DNA of 64,000 nt from an uncultured Desulfobacter sp. (GTDB lineage: Bacteria > Desulfobacterota > Desulfobacteria > Desulfobacterales > Desulfobacteraceae): NCBI RefSeq assembly GCF_963665355.1, contig NZ_OY762229.1, forward strand, positions 372,001 to 436,000. The letters are read 5' to 3'. Positions within the stretch are counted from its first letter, which is position 1, and each line of letters starts with the position of its first letter. Below the pieces are notes generated by a model. That model was not told the origin of the DNA. It searched no databases and was given only the letters and a program-made list of their open reading frames with translations. Positions 49,990 to 59,360 of the stretch are shown here, piece after piece. Made by a program: the position numbers and the translations under genes.

Positions 49990-51903
49990 ATGATTCAAAT
50001 TACTTTCCCGGATAATGCCGTAAAACAGTTTGACGCACCGCCCACGGGCATGGACGTGGCAAAAAGCATTTCCGAAGGATTTGCCCGCAACTGCGTGGCC
50101 ATGGAAATAGATGGAAAAGCCCTTGATTTAGGCGTGGTCATTGAAAAGGACAGCAAGGTCAGTTTTATCACAGCCAACGACGACCAGGGGCTGGACATCC
50201 TGCGCCACTCCTCGGCCCATGTCATGGCCGAAGCCGTACTCAACCTCTATCCGGACGCAAAACTGACCATCGGCCCTGTGGTGGAGGACGGATTTTACTA
50301 TGATATTGACATGGTGCCGGTGAGCGAAACAGAACTTGAAAAAATAGAAGCCGAGATGAAAAACATCATCAAGGCCAAGGCAGGATTTGAACGCCGGGTG
50401 GTTACACGGGAAGAGGCGCTGGCTCTTTTTGCCGACAACCCCTTTAAGGTGGAGCTGATCAACGACCTGCCCGAAGGAGAAGAGATCTCTTTGTACCAGA
50501 ACGGTAAATTCGTTGACCTGTGCCGGGGCCCCCATATCCCCAACACCGGCATGATCAAGGGCGTCAAACTGCTGAAAACATCCGGCGCCTACTGGCGGGC
50601 GGACCAGTCCCGGGAGCAGCTCCAGCGGCTTTACGGCATCTCCTTTTTTGACAAAAAGAAGCTGACCGCCTATCTCACCATGATTGAGGAAGCCAAAAAA
50701 CGGGACCACAGAAAACTTGGCACCCGCCTGGACCTGTTCTCCTTCCATGACGAAGCACCGGGCATGCCCTTTTTCCATGCCAAGGGCATTGCCATGTGGA
50801 ATGCCCTTCTGGATTACTGGCGCATGGAACATAAAAAAGACGGGTATGTGGAGACCAAGACCCCTGTGATGATGACCAGAAAACTTTGGGAACAAAGCGG
50901 TCACTGGGAAAATTACAGGGAAAACATGTACACCTCCACCATTGACGATGACGAGTACGCCATCAAGCCCATGAACTGTCCCGGCGGCATGATCCTTTTC
51001 AAGACAAAATCCCACTCGTACAAAGACCTGCCCCACCGGGCCGGGGAGATCGGGCTTGTGCACCGCCATGAATTTTCAGGGGCCTTGTCAGGACTGTTCC
51101 GGGTCCGGGCCTTTCACCAGGATGACGCCCATATCTTCATGACCCCGGACCAGATCCAAGAAGAAGTCCTTGGGGTTTTAAAACTGGCTGAACGGGTCTA
51201 TGCGCGTTTTGGGCTCTCCTTTCACCTGGAGCTCTCCACAAGGCCGGAAAAATCCATCGGCACGGATGAACAGTGGGAAACCGCCACCAACGGCCTCCGC
51301 AGTGCCATGGAAGCTTATAATAAAGATTTTCTGATCAATGAAGGGGATGGCGCATTTTACGGCCCCAAAATAGACATCCACATCAAGGACGCTTTGGGCA
51401 GAACATGGCAGTGCGGCACGATACAGCTGGACATGGCCCTGCCGGAACGTTTTGACCTGACATACAAGGGCGCGGACAATGAAAAGCACCGTCCCATCAT
51501 GATCCACCGGGTCATCTACGGTTCCATGGAGCGGTTCTTCGGCATCCTCGTGGAGCATTTTGCAGGAAAATTTCCCCTGTGGCTGGCCCCGGTCCAGGCC
51601 GTGGTCCTGCCCATCACCCAGGAACTGGCCGACGACGCCAAAGAGATCAAGCATCTGCTTGAGGTCCATGGCATCCGCTGCGAAGTGGATGACAGAAGCG
51701 AGACCCTGAAAAAGAAAATCAGGGAAGCCCAGCTGGACTATATCCCTTTAATCATCACCATTGGTGACAAGGAAAAGGAAGACAAGGTTTTGTCCGTGCG
51801 CACCTTAGACGGCAAGGTCAAGATGGGCGTAACCCACAAAGAGTTTCTGACCAACGTCTGCGCCCATATCAGAAACCGGGTTCTGGAGGATATAGACCTT
51901 TAA
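49990..51903 (+). CDS. thrS: Threonyl-tRNA synthetase
   Basis: 637 residues. N-terminal TGS (about 1-60), editing domain (about 65-225, DILRHSSAHVMAEAVLNL), class II core with zinc ligands in KPMNCPGGMILFK, VHRHEFSGALSGLFRVRAF, and FYGPKIDIHIKDALGRTWQC, and the anticodon domain (about 540-637). It charges tRNA-Thr and edits Ser. AGGAAGC precedes the ATG. No leader regulatory hairpin of T-box type was found. Confidence 0.95.
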   Translation: MIQITFPDNAVKQFDAPPTGMDVAKSISEGFARNCVAMEIDGKALDLGVVIEKDSKVSFITANDDQGLDILRHSSAHVMAEAVLNLYPDAKLTIGPVVEDGFYYDIDMVPVSETELEKIEAEMKNIIKAKAGFERRVVTREEALALFADNPFKVELINDLPEGEEISLYQNGKFVDLCRGPHIPNTGMIKGVKLLKTSGAYWRADQSREQLQRLYGISFFDKKKLTAYLTMIEEAKKRDHRKLGTRLDLFSFHDEAPGMPFFHAKGIAMWNALLDYWRMEHKKDGYVETKTPVMMTRKLWEQSGHWENYRENMYTSTIDDDEYAIKPMNCPGGMILFKTKSHSYKDLPHRAGEIGLVHRHEFSGALSGLFRVRAFHQDDAHIFMTPDQIQEEVLGVLKLAERVYARFGLSFHLELSTRPEKSIGTDEQWETATNGLRSAMEAYNKDFLINEGDGAFYGPKIDIHIKDALGRTWQCGTIQLDMALPERFDLTYKGADNEKHRPIMIHRVIYGSMERFFGILVEHFAGKFPLWLAPVQAVVLPITQELADDAKEIKHLLEVHGIRCEVDDRSETLKKKIREAQLDYIPLIITIGDKEKEDKVLSVRTLDGKVKMGVTHKEFLTNVCAHIRNRVLEDIDL

Positions 51904-51935
51904 CAGGCTTGCCAAACAACACGGGAGACCATGCC

Positions 51936-52772
51936 ATGGAAATCATCTGCCTGCTTGAAAACAACACCACGGACCCTAAGCTTGCACCGGCCCACGGTTT
52001 AAGTTTTTTTATCCGCACACGGACCCGGTCCATTCTTTTTGACATGGGACAGGACAGCAAGTTTGCAGACAACGCACGGCACCTGGGGGTGGACCTGGGC
52101 CAGGCGGATCTGGCAGTGCTCTCCCACGGACACTATGACCATGGCGGGGGGCTTCCGCTATTTCAGAAACTGAATTCAAAAGCCCGGACCATCATGACCC
52201 GCAAGGCCATTGAAGGCCAATACTATGCCCGGTATCTGAAGTATGAACCCAAATATATCGGCCTTGACGCCCAGGCCATCGACCAAAGCCGTTGCCGGTT
52301 CATTGATTCAGATCTGGCCCTGTCAGAAGAGTTAACCATCATCACAGATTTTTCAAAAAATGGCTTCGTCCCCCAGGGCAATGCAGGGCTTTTAAGAATG
52401 CAAAAGGACGGCCGGCTCATTGAGGATGAATTTTTTCATGAACTGGCTTTGCTGATTGAGGAGAACGGCACCACGGTGCTGTTCACCGGATGCGCCCACT
52501 CGGGCATGGGAAATATGATTGATACGGTCCTTACCCGCACAGGTCGGGACCATATTGATCATGTGATCGGCGGATTCCACCTGTACAACCGCGTCACCCG
52601 GATCTCTGAAGCCGACAGCCGCCTGGATATCCTGGCCCATGAACTGTCATCCCATCACCGCACAACCTATTATACCGGCCACTGCACAGGCCCCGATGCC
52701 CCCGGCTACATGTCCCGAAAAATGGGACGCCCCATTCATGTCTTTGCCACCGGCACACGGATTAAAATCTAA
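51936..52772 (+). CDS. MBL-fold metallohydrolase (COG1237-like)
   Basis: 278 residues from ATG 51936 (GGGAG upstream). Metal site VLSHGHYDHGGGLPLFQ (about residue 67), then LFTGCAHSGMGNMIDTVL and IGGFHLYNRVT, and a last His in YYTGHCTGPDAPGYM. This pattern belongs to the branch that includes 7,8-dihydropterin-6-yl-methyl-aminobenzene phosphate synthase-like enzymes. Substrate not assigned. It starts 33 bases after thrS and may share its transcript. Confidence 0.85.
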   Translation: MEIICLLENNTTDPKLAPAHGLSFFIRTRTRSILFDMGQDSKFADNARHLGVDLGQADLAVLSHGHYDHGGGLPLFQKLNSKARTIMTRKAIEGQYYARYLKYEPKYIGLDAQAIDQSRCRFIDSDLALSEELTIITDFSKNGFVPQGNAGLLRMQKDGRLIEDEFFHELALLIEENGTTVLFTGCAHSGMGNMIDTVLTRTGRDHIDHVIGGFHLYNRVTRISEADSRLDILAHELSSHHRTTYYTGHCTGPDAPGYMSRKMGRPIHVFATGTRIKI

Positions 52773-53053
52773 ATAGTGCCCGACCGAAAACCGCAAATTT
52801 TGCCGATTACGGCGTTGGTCTAAAATTTTAATCCTCGAAAGACTTCATGTATTCCTCCGGTTAAAATTTCAGCCCGCCTTGTACTCAACAAAATTTCCAG
52901 GTTTTCGTTCAGGCATTAAATAATTATCCCGGTATTTCCCGGGAAAAGCCCTTCAATTTTCTTGATGCCGAATGTGTCATGTGTTAGACAATATTGATTA
53001 CACCACTTCAATTTTCTTACTCACTGTTCATTTTATTTTTCATTTTTCTTTGT
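52773..53053. other. Non-coding upstream region of hcp
   Basis: No gene; a hairpin-poor AT-rich region leading to the FNR-type box. Confidence 0.4.
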
Positions 53054-53073
53054 AACTTGATCCAGATCAAGTT
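53054..53073. promoter_or_regulatory. FNR/HcpR-type operator of hcp
   Basis: AACTTGATCCAGATCAAGTT is a palindrome with 9-bp arms and contains TTGAT-N4-ATCAA at 53057-53070, the FNR consensus. A -10-like TATGGT follows at 53093-53098; the palindrome centre is then about 41 bases before the probable start near 53105, the class II activation position. Confidence 0.75.
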
Positions 53074-53154
53074 TTTTATTCTTCGTCAATAGTATGGTGT
53101 ACCTGAAAGATGAGGACTTACTTTATCAGTTATCTTAAAAAAGGAGGCTTTTGC

Positions 53155-54798
53155 ATGTTTTGTTTTCAATGTCAGGAAACCGCTAAAAACAATGGATGTA
53201 CCATTAATGGAATGTGTGGAAAAAAAGGGAGCACAGCGGATCTTCAGGATCTTCTGATTTATAATTTAAAAGGGATTGCCGTCCTTGCACACAAAGCCAA
53301 GACCGCTGGCATAAAGGTCCCGGCGTCCAACGGGCAGTTCATCGCCGAAGGGTTGTTCACAACCATTACAAATGCCAACTTTAATGATGAAGATATTGTC
53401 AGCTGGATCAACCGGGCCCAGACAGTTAAAAAGAAACTTCTGGAAAGCGTCAAAGACAAAGTGGGGGCAGATCTTCATGACTGTGCGACCTGGTTTTCCA
53501 ATGACACATCCCAGTTTGGCGCCAAAGCAGAGGCTGTGGGCGTTCTTTCAACTGAAAATGAAGATGTCAGATCTCTTCGGGAGCTTCTGGTCATCGGGCT
53601 CAAAGGCATCTGCGCCTATGCGGATCATGCCTGCGTACTGGGTGTGACCAAAGATGAAATCTGGGATTTTATATATGAAGCATTAACCTCCACCACCCAG
53701 GATTTAAGTGTCGATGAAATGGTTGCCATGGTCATGAAAGCCGGTGAAACAGCCGTAACCACAATGGCCGCCTTGGACCAGGCCAACACCCAGGCCTACG
53801 GCAACCCGGAAATAACGCAAGTCAACATCGGTGTGGGAACAAACCCGGGCATCCTGATTTCCGGCCACGATCTCAAAGACATGGAGGAACTTCTGGCCCA
53901 GACAAAGGGTACAGGCGTTGATGTGTATACCCACGGTGAAATGCTGCCGGCCAATTACTATCCCGCATTTAAAAAATATGACCATCTGAAAGGCAATTAC
54001 GGCGGCTCCTGGTGGCACCAGAATGAAGATTTCGAGACCTTTAACGGCCCCATTCTGATGACGACAAACTGCATCATCCCCATCAAGAAGAAAAATACAT
54101 ATCAGAACAGGCTCTTTACCACCGGGGTTGTCTCTTATCCCGGCACAACCCATATTCCGGAAAGAGCCAACGGCGGGGCCAAAGATTTTTCAAAAATTGT
54201 GGCACTGGCAAAAACCTGCCAGCCCCCCACTGAAATAGAAACAGGCAAAATTGTCGGCGGATTTGCACACAATCAGGTACTGGCTCTGGCGGATAAGGTC
54301 ATAGAAGCCGTCAAAGCCGGTGCGATCAAGCGCTTCATCGTCATGGCCGGATGCGATGGCCGCCAGAAAGAGAGAAACTATTTCACCGAAGTTGCTGAAA
54401 AATTACCCAAAGATACCGTGATCCTTACGGCCGGATGTGCAAAATACAGGTATAACAAACTCGATCTGGGAGATATCGGCGGAATTCCAAGGGTGCTTGA
54501 TGCAGGACAGTGCAACGACTGTTACTCTTTGGCTGTAATCGCCATGAAACTGCGGGATGCATTTGGGCTGGATCACATTAACGATTTGCCCCTCTCCTTT
54601 GATATCGGCTGGTACGAACAAAAAGCCGTGGCTGTGCTGCTGGCATTGTTGCACCTGGGCGTCAAAGGGATCCGTTTAGGCCCCACCCTGCCCGCCTTTG
54701 TTTCACCAGCGGTGTTGAAAGTCCTGGTTGAAAACTTTGATATTAAACCCATTGGTGACGTTGACGCAGATATCAAAGCGATGATGGCCGGCAATTAG
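53155..54798 (+). CDS. hcp: Hydroxylamine reductase / hybrid cluster protein
   Basis: 547 residues from ATG 53155 behind AAGGAGG; a longer frame at 53110 is rejected. The N-terminal cluster motif [19 protein letters not shown] is the Cys-x2-Cys-x7-Cys-x5-Cys type of anaerobes. Hybrid cluster ligands lie in [57 protein letters not shown] and further Cys/Glu. It reduces NO (and hydroxylamine in vitro) in the cytoplasm under nitrosative stress. The FNR-type box upstream fits anaerobic, NO-linked control. Confidence 0.95.
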   Translation: MFCFQCQETAKNNGCTINGMCGKKGSTADLQDLLIYNLKGIAVLAHKAKTAGIKVPASNGQFIAEGLFTTITNANFNDEDIVSWINRAQTVKKKLLESVKDKVGADLHDCATWFSNDTSQFGAKAEAVGVLSTENEDVRSLRELLVIGLKGICAYADHACVLGVTKDEIWDFIYEALTSTTQDLSVDEMVAMVMKAGETAVTTMAALDQANTQAYGNPEITQVNIGVGTNPGILISGHDLKDMEELLAQTKGTGVDVYTHGEMLPANYYPAFKKYDHLKGNYGGSWWHQNEDFETFNGPILMTTNCIIPIKKKNTYQNRLFTTGVVSYPGTTHIPERANGGAKDFSKIVALAKTCQPPTEIETGKIVGGFAHNQVLALADKVIEAVKAGAIKRFIVMAGCDGRQKERNYFTEVAEKLPKDTVILTAGCAKYRYNKLDLGDIGGIPRVLDAGQCNDCYSLAVIAMKLRDAFGLDHINDLPLSFDIGWYEQKAVAVLLALLHLGVKGIRLGPTLPAFVSPAVLKVLVENFDIKPIGDVDADIKAMMAGN

Positions 54799-54823
54799 CC
54801 GAAGCATTCAAATTTGATCATAA

Positions 54824-54866
54824 AAAAATACAGCCACTGGAACCAAGCGCCAACGGCTGTATTTTT
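54824..54866. terminator. Bidirectional terminator between hcp and the hao remnant
   Basis: AAAAATACAGCC (54824-54835) pairs with GGCTGTATTTTT (54855-54866), with T runs on both strands; the two converging genes share it. Confidence 0.8.
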
Positions 54867-54882
54867 GTTTGTACCTGTTATT

Positions 54883-55808
54883 TCAAGGTGTTTGTTTTTT
54901 GAGCGGACCTGTACTCATGACCGGGCTGTACTCTTCAATTTTGCCTGTTTCAAGCCGTTGTTTGTAGGTATTTTCCATATCCTGATACACCTGGAAGAAA
55001 CCATGCCAGTGCGCATAATCCGGCGCATTCATTGCCGCACCCTGACGCGCCCTGCGGCCGGTGTGGTGCCACAGGTAGTACAGCAGCTCCTGGAAGCCGT
55101 CCTTCCAGGGATCAGGACCAAGTCAATTCTTTTCCTCCAGCTCTTTTTTCATTCGCGCCGCACCTTCCCAGTATTGGTTGTACAGGGCCACGAAGTTGTC
55201 CAGGGTCTGTCTCTGGGTGTTCACATGGGTGGGACCATGGCAGTTGGCACAGATTTTTCTCATATTTTCTTCACCCTTGACACCCTCACCACGATTGCCC
55301 GAGCGGACCACGGATTTCGTATGCATCAAATCCCATTTGAGCCGCTCCTGAACATTGTGAGTGGTGGCCAGTTCTCCGATGCCGCTCATATGACAGGCAC
55401 CACAGGCTTCGGGTTTTCGGGCATCTGCTTTGGAAAACGTGTGCCGTTCGTGACACACGGTGCAGGTACCGATGAAACCATCCGGGTAGCGGGTTCCCAC
55501 GCCGCCGGGCCAGGTCTGGTTGATGGGCTTGTTATCCGGGCCCAATTCAACCGTAGTGCCGTGGCACATCTGGCAGCCGGAAGTCCTGGGCGCCAGTTCT
55601 TCCTTGGTGGCCTCCCTGGGCGTACCCCATTTCCAGGTGAATGATTTATCGGACATAAAACCTGCACCTTTGCACAGACTTGAACAGCCAGGGGCATGTT
55701 CTGGCTCACATCGCCGGTTCCGGTGACGGCCTTGGCCGTGACATATTCCACGAAATCGCCGTGGGGCAGATGGCAATCCACGCAATATAATTTGAAAGAT
55801 CCGCCAGG
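54883..55808 (-). pseudogene. Decayed octaheme hydroxylamine-oxidoreductase-like gene with HaoC/NapC-like start
   Basis: The coding potential is split over three frames. A first part (to about 55680) reads LYCVDCHLPHGDFVEYVTAK, like NapC/NrfH-type quinol-dehydrogenase cytochromes; then comes a switch to SGCQMCHGTTVEL, GTCTVCHERHTF, KPEACGACHMS and KICANCHGPTHVN, the CxxCH heme sites of HAO-like octaheme cytochromes. After a stop at 55123 a third frame continues [20 protein letters not shown] and [15 protein letters not shown] to 54883, the HAO C-terminal signature. The frame begins after a stop at about 55810. It looks like an HaoC-HaoA operon reduced and fused by deletion. It would have handled nitrite or hydroxylamine in the periplasm. 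Confidence 0.8.
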
Positions 55809-56023
55809 TTAGTGTAGACTCTTATAAATTGTAAATCTGACATAATTTATTATTTTCCTTACTATTTGAGACTAAATGAAATCCTGACCTGGATGAAAAG
55901 TCCAGGCATCGCATCATGTAATCAGGGCCTCTCCGGTCTGTGGGGAAAATTTTCCCCCAGCGCAACCTATGGGAGAAATTAAAGGAGGAATTTCTTTTGC
56001 ATAACAAACATCTCGGAGGAAAT

Positions 56024-56950
56024 ATGGACAATAAACCAATCCTTAGAATCGGCTACCTGAATATTGCCGACCATCTCATTTTAGGCGTTACGGAAAGAAA
56101 GGTATTAAAAAAAGAGGAGGAATTTAAATATCTTCATCTTGAAACTGTGCCCTTCATCGACTGGCACACCTTGAGTCTTGCGCTTTCCAGGGACGAAATC
56201 AATGCGGCATTTATGCTGGCCCCCCTGGCCATGGACCATTTCAGAAAAGGGGAGGACCTGAGACTGGTGCTTTTAGGGCATCGTAACGGCAGCGTACTGA
56301 TCACGAACAAAAGCGCGAATGTTAAAACCATCCAGGATTTGAAGGGGAAAGATATTTTAATACCGTTTCATTTATCCACGCATAACATACTTCTGCACAA
56401 ATTGCTGGAAGATCACAACCTGGAAATCGGCATTGGAAAGGATGTTGAAGTACAGACCGTACCACCCTCCAAAATGCCCACCCATGTTGAAATTGACACC
56501 GAAGGGATCATCGGGGGATTTCTGGTGGCAGAACCCTTTGGATCCAATGTCATCAAGGCCGGATTAGGCGACGAATTCGAACTGTCCAAAAATATCTGGC
56601 CCGGACATCCCTGCTGTGTTTTGGTAGTAAAAACCGACATCATACGTTATTTCCCCAATGCGGTTCAGGAGCTGACCAACAGTCTTGTGAAATCCGGCAG
56701 ATTCATCAAAGATAATACCGCGGAGGCGGCAAGGATCGGTGTGTTTTTTCTGAACCAGGATATCAATGTTGTACGAAATATCCTGAATTCGCCTGCAGAC
56801 CGCATCACCACAGACAACCTTCTGCCCCAGATCAAAGACTTTGAGGAGATTCAGAATTATATTGTCAAGGTAACCGGCAACATTTACGAAAAAATAGACC
56901 TGGAAAAATTCATTTATACAGGATTTGCCCTGGAAGCCGGTGCAACGTGA
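56024..56950 (+). CDS. Substrate-binding-protein-like protein without signal peptide
   Basis: 308 residues from ATG 56024 (GGAGG upstream); an in-frame TTG at 55997 with its own AAAGGAGG is an alternative. The fold resembles NrtA/SsuA-type binding proteins: LRIGYLNIADHLILGVTERK, AAFMLAPLAMDHFRKGEDL, VKTIQDLKGKDILIPFHLST, GGFLVAEPFGSNVIKAGLGD. The long N-terminal signal peptide and lipobox of such proteins are lacking, and no permease or ATPase is adjacent. It may be a cytoplasmic ligand sensor or an orphan. Its own strong ribosome sites suggest active use. Confidence 0.8.
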   Translation: MDNKPILRIGYLNIADHLILGVTERKVLKKEEEFKYLHLETVPFIDWHTLSLALSRDEINAAFMLAPLAMDHFRKGEDLRLVLLGHRNGSVLITNKSANVKTIQDLKGKDILIPFHLSTHNILLHKLLEDHNLEIGIGKDVEVQTVPPSKMPTHVEIDTEGIIGGFLVAEPFGSNVIKAGLGDEFELSKNIWPGHPCCVLVVKTDIIRYFPNAVQELTNSLVKSGRFIKDNTAEAARIGVFFLNQDINVVRNILNSPADRITTDNLLPQIKDFEEIQNYIVKVTGNIYEKIDLEKFIYTGFALEAGAT

Positions 56951-57274
56951 CAGCCATGGCCCCAAAGAGTGCTGAATTCCACATGCCGTCGTTGAATTCA
57001 TTCCGGGTGCGGTCAAGGTATTCTGAAATAGATTTCACCCAAAAACCATCTGGCAAATTTCGGGCATCCAAGCTATAACTTTTTTGTTGCCTGGCAGGTT
57101 AGGATTGCGGGAAGGATTGCAAGATAGGATTATTGATGACAGAGCCCGGTTGCTCAACGAGGGGCTCAATCTTCCGTAATCGACAGGATCTTCATTGCTT
57201 GTTACATGGAATTTAAACGCCGCCTCCTGCCGGCAGTTGAACTGATATAACATTAAAAGAGGAGATCCCCCCAT
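56951..57274. other. Non-coding gap before acyl-CoA synthetase
   Basis: No gene; no clear promoter or hairpin was recognised, apart from a good AAGAGGAG at the 3' edge serving the next gene. Confidence 0.4.
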
Positions 57275-59029
57275 ATGACAAACCAGGCAAATACTCCGGC
57301 CGCCCCATGGAACAGCCCGTTTTGGCCCCAGGGTGTTGCACACAACGTCACAGACTACAACTACCCTGTTTTCAAACTGCTGGACGACGCAGCGTCCCGT
57401 TATCCCAATCAGGTTTTCACCATCTTCAACGGGGCAAAAAAGACCTTTTCCCAGGTCAAGGATACGGCGGACCGAATTGCCTGGTTTCTGGCTAAAAAAG
57501 GCATCCGCAAAGGGGATAAGGTGGCTATTTTTTTGCCTAACCTTCCCCATTTTCCCGAAATCCTTTTCGGTATTACAAAGGCCGGGGCCGTGGCCGTAAA
57601 CTGCAACCCCGTCTATACGCCCACGGAATTAAACCATCAGCTTTGTGACGCCACTGCAAAAATGGTTTTCTGCATGGATCATCCCACCTTTTACCCCAAT
57701 ACTGTCAAAGCCATAGAAGACACAGATGTCGAAACGGTTGTAATCTGTAATATCAAAAGCTACCTGCCGAAAATCCAGGGGTTTTTAGGCGGTCTTCTGG
57801 GCAAAATTCCCAAGGCCCCCCACCATGAACCCGGGCATATCATGTTCGACGACATGGTGGCCCAGTCCAGGCCCGAGCCGCCGGAAGTCAATATTGACCC
57901 GGTGAACGACACGGCTATTATGCTATACACCGGCGGTACCACAGGAGTCCCCAAGGGTGCAGAACTTGTGCACATCAACTTTACCTACCAGGTGGCGGCA
58001 ATCATGGAATATCTCAGACTGTCCCACGATGAAAACAAACCGCTGGAAAAAGCATATTTCGGGGGGTACCACTGTTTTCTAGGCATTTTGCCCTGGTATC
58101 ACAGCTTCGGCATCTCCGTGGCCCTGCTCTGCGCAGTGGGCTCAGGCAGCAGCCTGATATGCATACCGGATCCCAGAACGGGAAAGCCCCCCTTTACGGA
58201 TGTCCTCAAGGCAATCCAAAAACACCGCCCCACGCTTATGCCGGCCGTGCCCACAATTTTTGTGGCCGTTACAAACCATGCCAAGCTTGATGAATATGAC
58301 CTGTCTTCCCTGATGGGCTGCTTTTCGGGAGGCGCGCCCATGCCGCCGGATGTATGCCGCCAGTTTGAGAAAAAAACCGGTGCTGTCATCTTTGAAGGAT
58401 ACGGACTGACGGAAACCGCACCGGTGCTGTCAGTCAATCCCACTTACCGGGAGGGAAGAAAAATAGGCTCTATAGGATTTCCATTACCCGGAACCGACAT
58501 AAAAATCGTGGCCATTGATGACCCCACAAAGGAGATGCCCAGGGGTGAGGACGGAGAAGTGGCTGCCTGTGGCCCCCAGGTCATGAAGGGATACTGGAAC
58601 AAACCCGATACCAACAATGACGTGTTCGTCTTCTTTGAAGGAAAACGCTATTTTCTCACCGGCGACATCGGCCATATTGATGAAGATGGGTATATTCTGA
58701 TCACGGACAGAAAGAAAGATATGATCATTGTGGGCGGGTTCAATGTTTACCCCAGGGATGTGGAAGATATTCTATATACCCATCCCAAGGTTGAATTGTG
58801 CGCGGTGGTGGGGGTGGCCAACAGACACAGCGGAGAGACCGTCAAGGCGATTATCAAACTCAAGAAGGGCCAGACAGCCACCCAGGAAGAATTCATGGCC
58901 TTTTGCAAGGAAAACATGGCAGGATATAAACGGCCCCGGATCATTGAATTCAAAAATGATATGCCGGTTTCCAACATCGGCAAAGTACTGCGCAGGGAGT
59001 TGAGGGAATCCCATTCCGATCAGCAGTAA
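57275..59029 (+). CDS. Long-chain acyl-CoA synthetase (AMP-forming)
   Basis: 584 residues. AMP-binding motifs are seen: P-loop YTGGTTGVPKGAELVHINFT, GYGLTETAPVLSVNPTYREG, YFLTGDIGHIDEDGYILITD (with the hinge Asp) and KVLRRELRESHS with the C-terminal catalytic Lys region. The size and the gating region fit FadD-type fatty-acyl-CoA ligases. It activates fatty acids for beta-oxidation, in line with a complete-oxidising lifestyle. RBS GAGGAG at 57260. Substrate chain length not determined. Confidence 0.9.
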   Translation: MTNQANTPAAPWNSPFWPQGVAHNVTDYNYPVFKLLDDAASRYPNQVFTIFNGAKKTFSQVKDTADRIAWFLAKKGIRKGDKVAIFLPNLPHFPEILFGITKAGAVAVNCNPVYTPTELNHQLCDATAKMVFCMDHPTFYPNTVKAIEDTDVETVVICNIKSYLPKIQGFLGGLLGKIPKAPHHEPGHIMFDDMVAQSRPEPPEVNIDPVNDTAIMLYTGGTTGVPKGAELVHINFTYQVAAIMEYLRLSHDENKPLEKAYFGGYHCFLGILPWYHSFGISVALLCAVGSGSSLICIPDPRTGKPPFTDVLKAIQKHRPTLMPAVPTIFVAVTNHAKLDEYDLSSLMGCFSGGAPMPPDVCRQFEKKTGAVIFEGYGLTETAPVLSVNPTYREGRKIGSIGFPLPGTDIKIVAIDDPTKEMPRGEDGEVAACGPQVMKGYWNKPDTNNDVFVFFEGKRYFLTGDIGHIDEDGYILITDRKKDMIIVGGFNVYPRDVEDILYTHPKVELCAVVGVANRHSGETVKAIIKLKKGQTATQEEFMAFCKENMAGYKRPRIIEFKNDMPVSNIGKVLRRELRESHSDQQ

Positions 59030-59141
59030 ACCGGGATTACAGCGTTTATCTTTAAATCCATAATTAAGAGCCTGCATGCTTAATAGTTGGATGACTCCTG
59101 TATTTAAAATCCAACATAAAGAATAAGGAAAAAATAAACAT

Positions 59142-59360
59142 ATGAATAGATATGTATGCGGCCCCGGCAGTTATGTGTATGACGATGCCCCGGGCTGTGA
59201 CGGCAGCCCGGGACCAGGCCGATCCTGTGATTACGAGTATGACCCGGCCCTGGGAGATCCCGACAACGGCATTGATCCCGGCACTCTTTTTAATGACCTT
59301 CCCCCGGACTGGACCTGTCCCGTGTGCGGGGCAGTTAAAGACGAATTTAAAAAGGCATGA
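59142..59360 (+). CDS. Rubredoxin with an altered N-terminal cysteine motif
   Basis: 72 residues, against about 52 in normal rubredoxin. The second half is canonical ([34 protein letters not shown], Cys-57 and Cys-60). In the first half the usual CxxCG knuckle is replaced by [12 protein letters not shown], with only one Cys, followed by an insert containing [15 protein letters not shown] (Cys-19 and Cys-29). Either the Fe site uses Cys-6/19/29 in place of the lost one, or it is a decayed duplicate. The stop overlaps the next gene's start as ATGA, so it is coupled to the SulP permease. A small electron carrier in anaerobic oxidative-stress defence is the usual role. Confidence 0.85.
   Translation: MNRYVCGPGSYVYDDAPGCDGSPGPGRSCDYEYDPALGDPDNGIDPGTLFNDLPPDWTCPVCGAVKDEFKKA

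Noticed and set aside
50128-51069. 313-residue minus-strand frame opposite thrS
   Set aside because: Antisense to a conserved essential gene; composition is that of a shadow frame.
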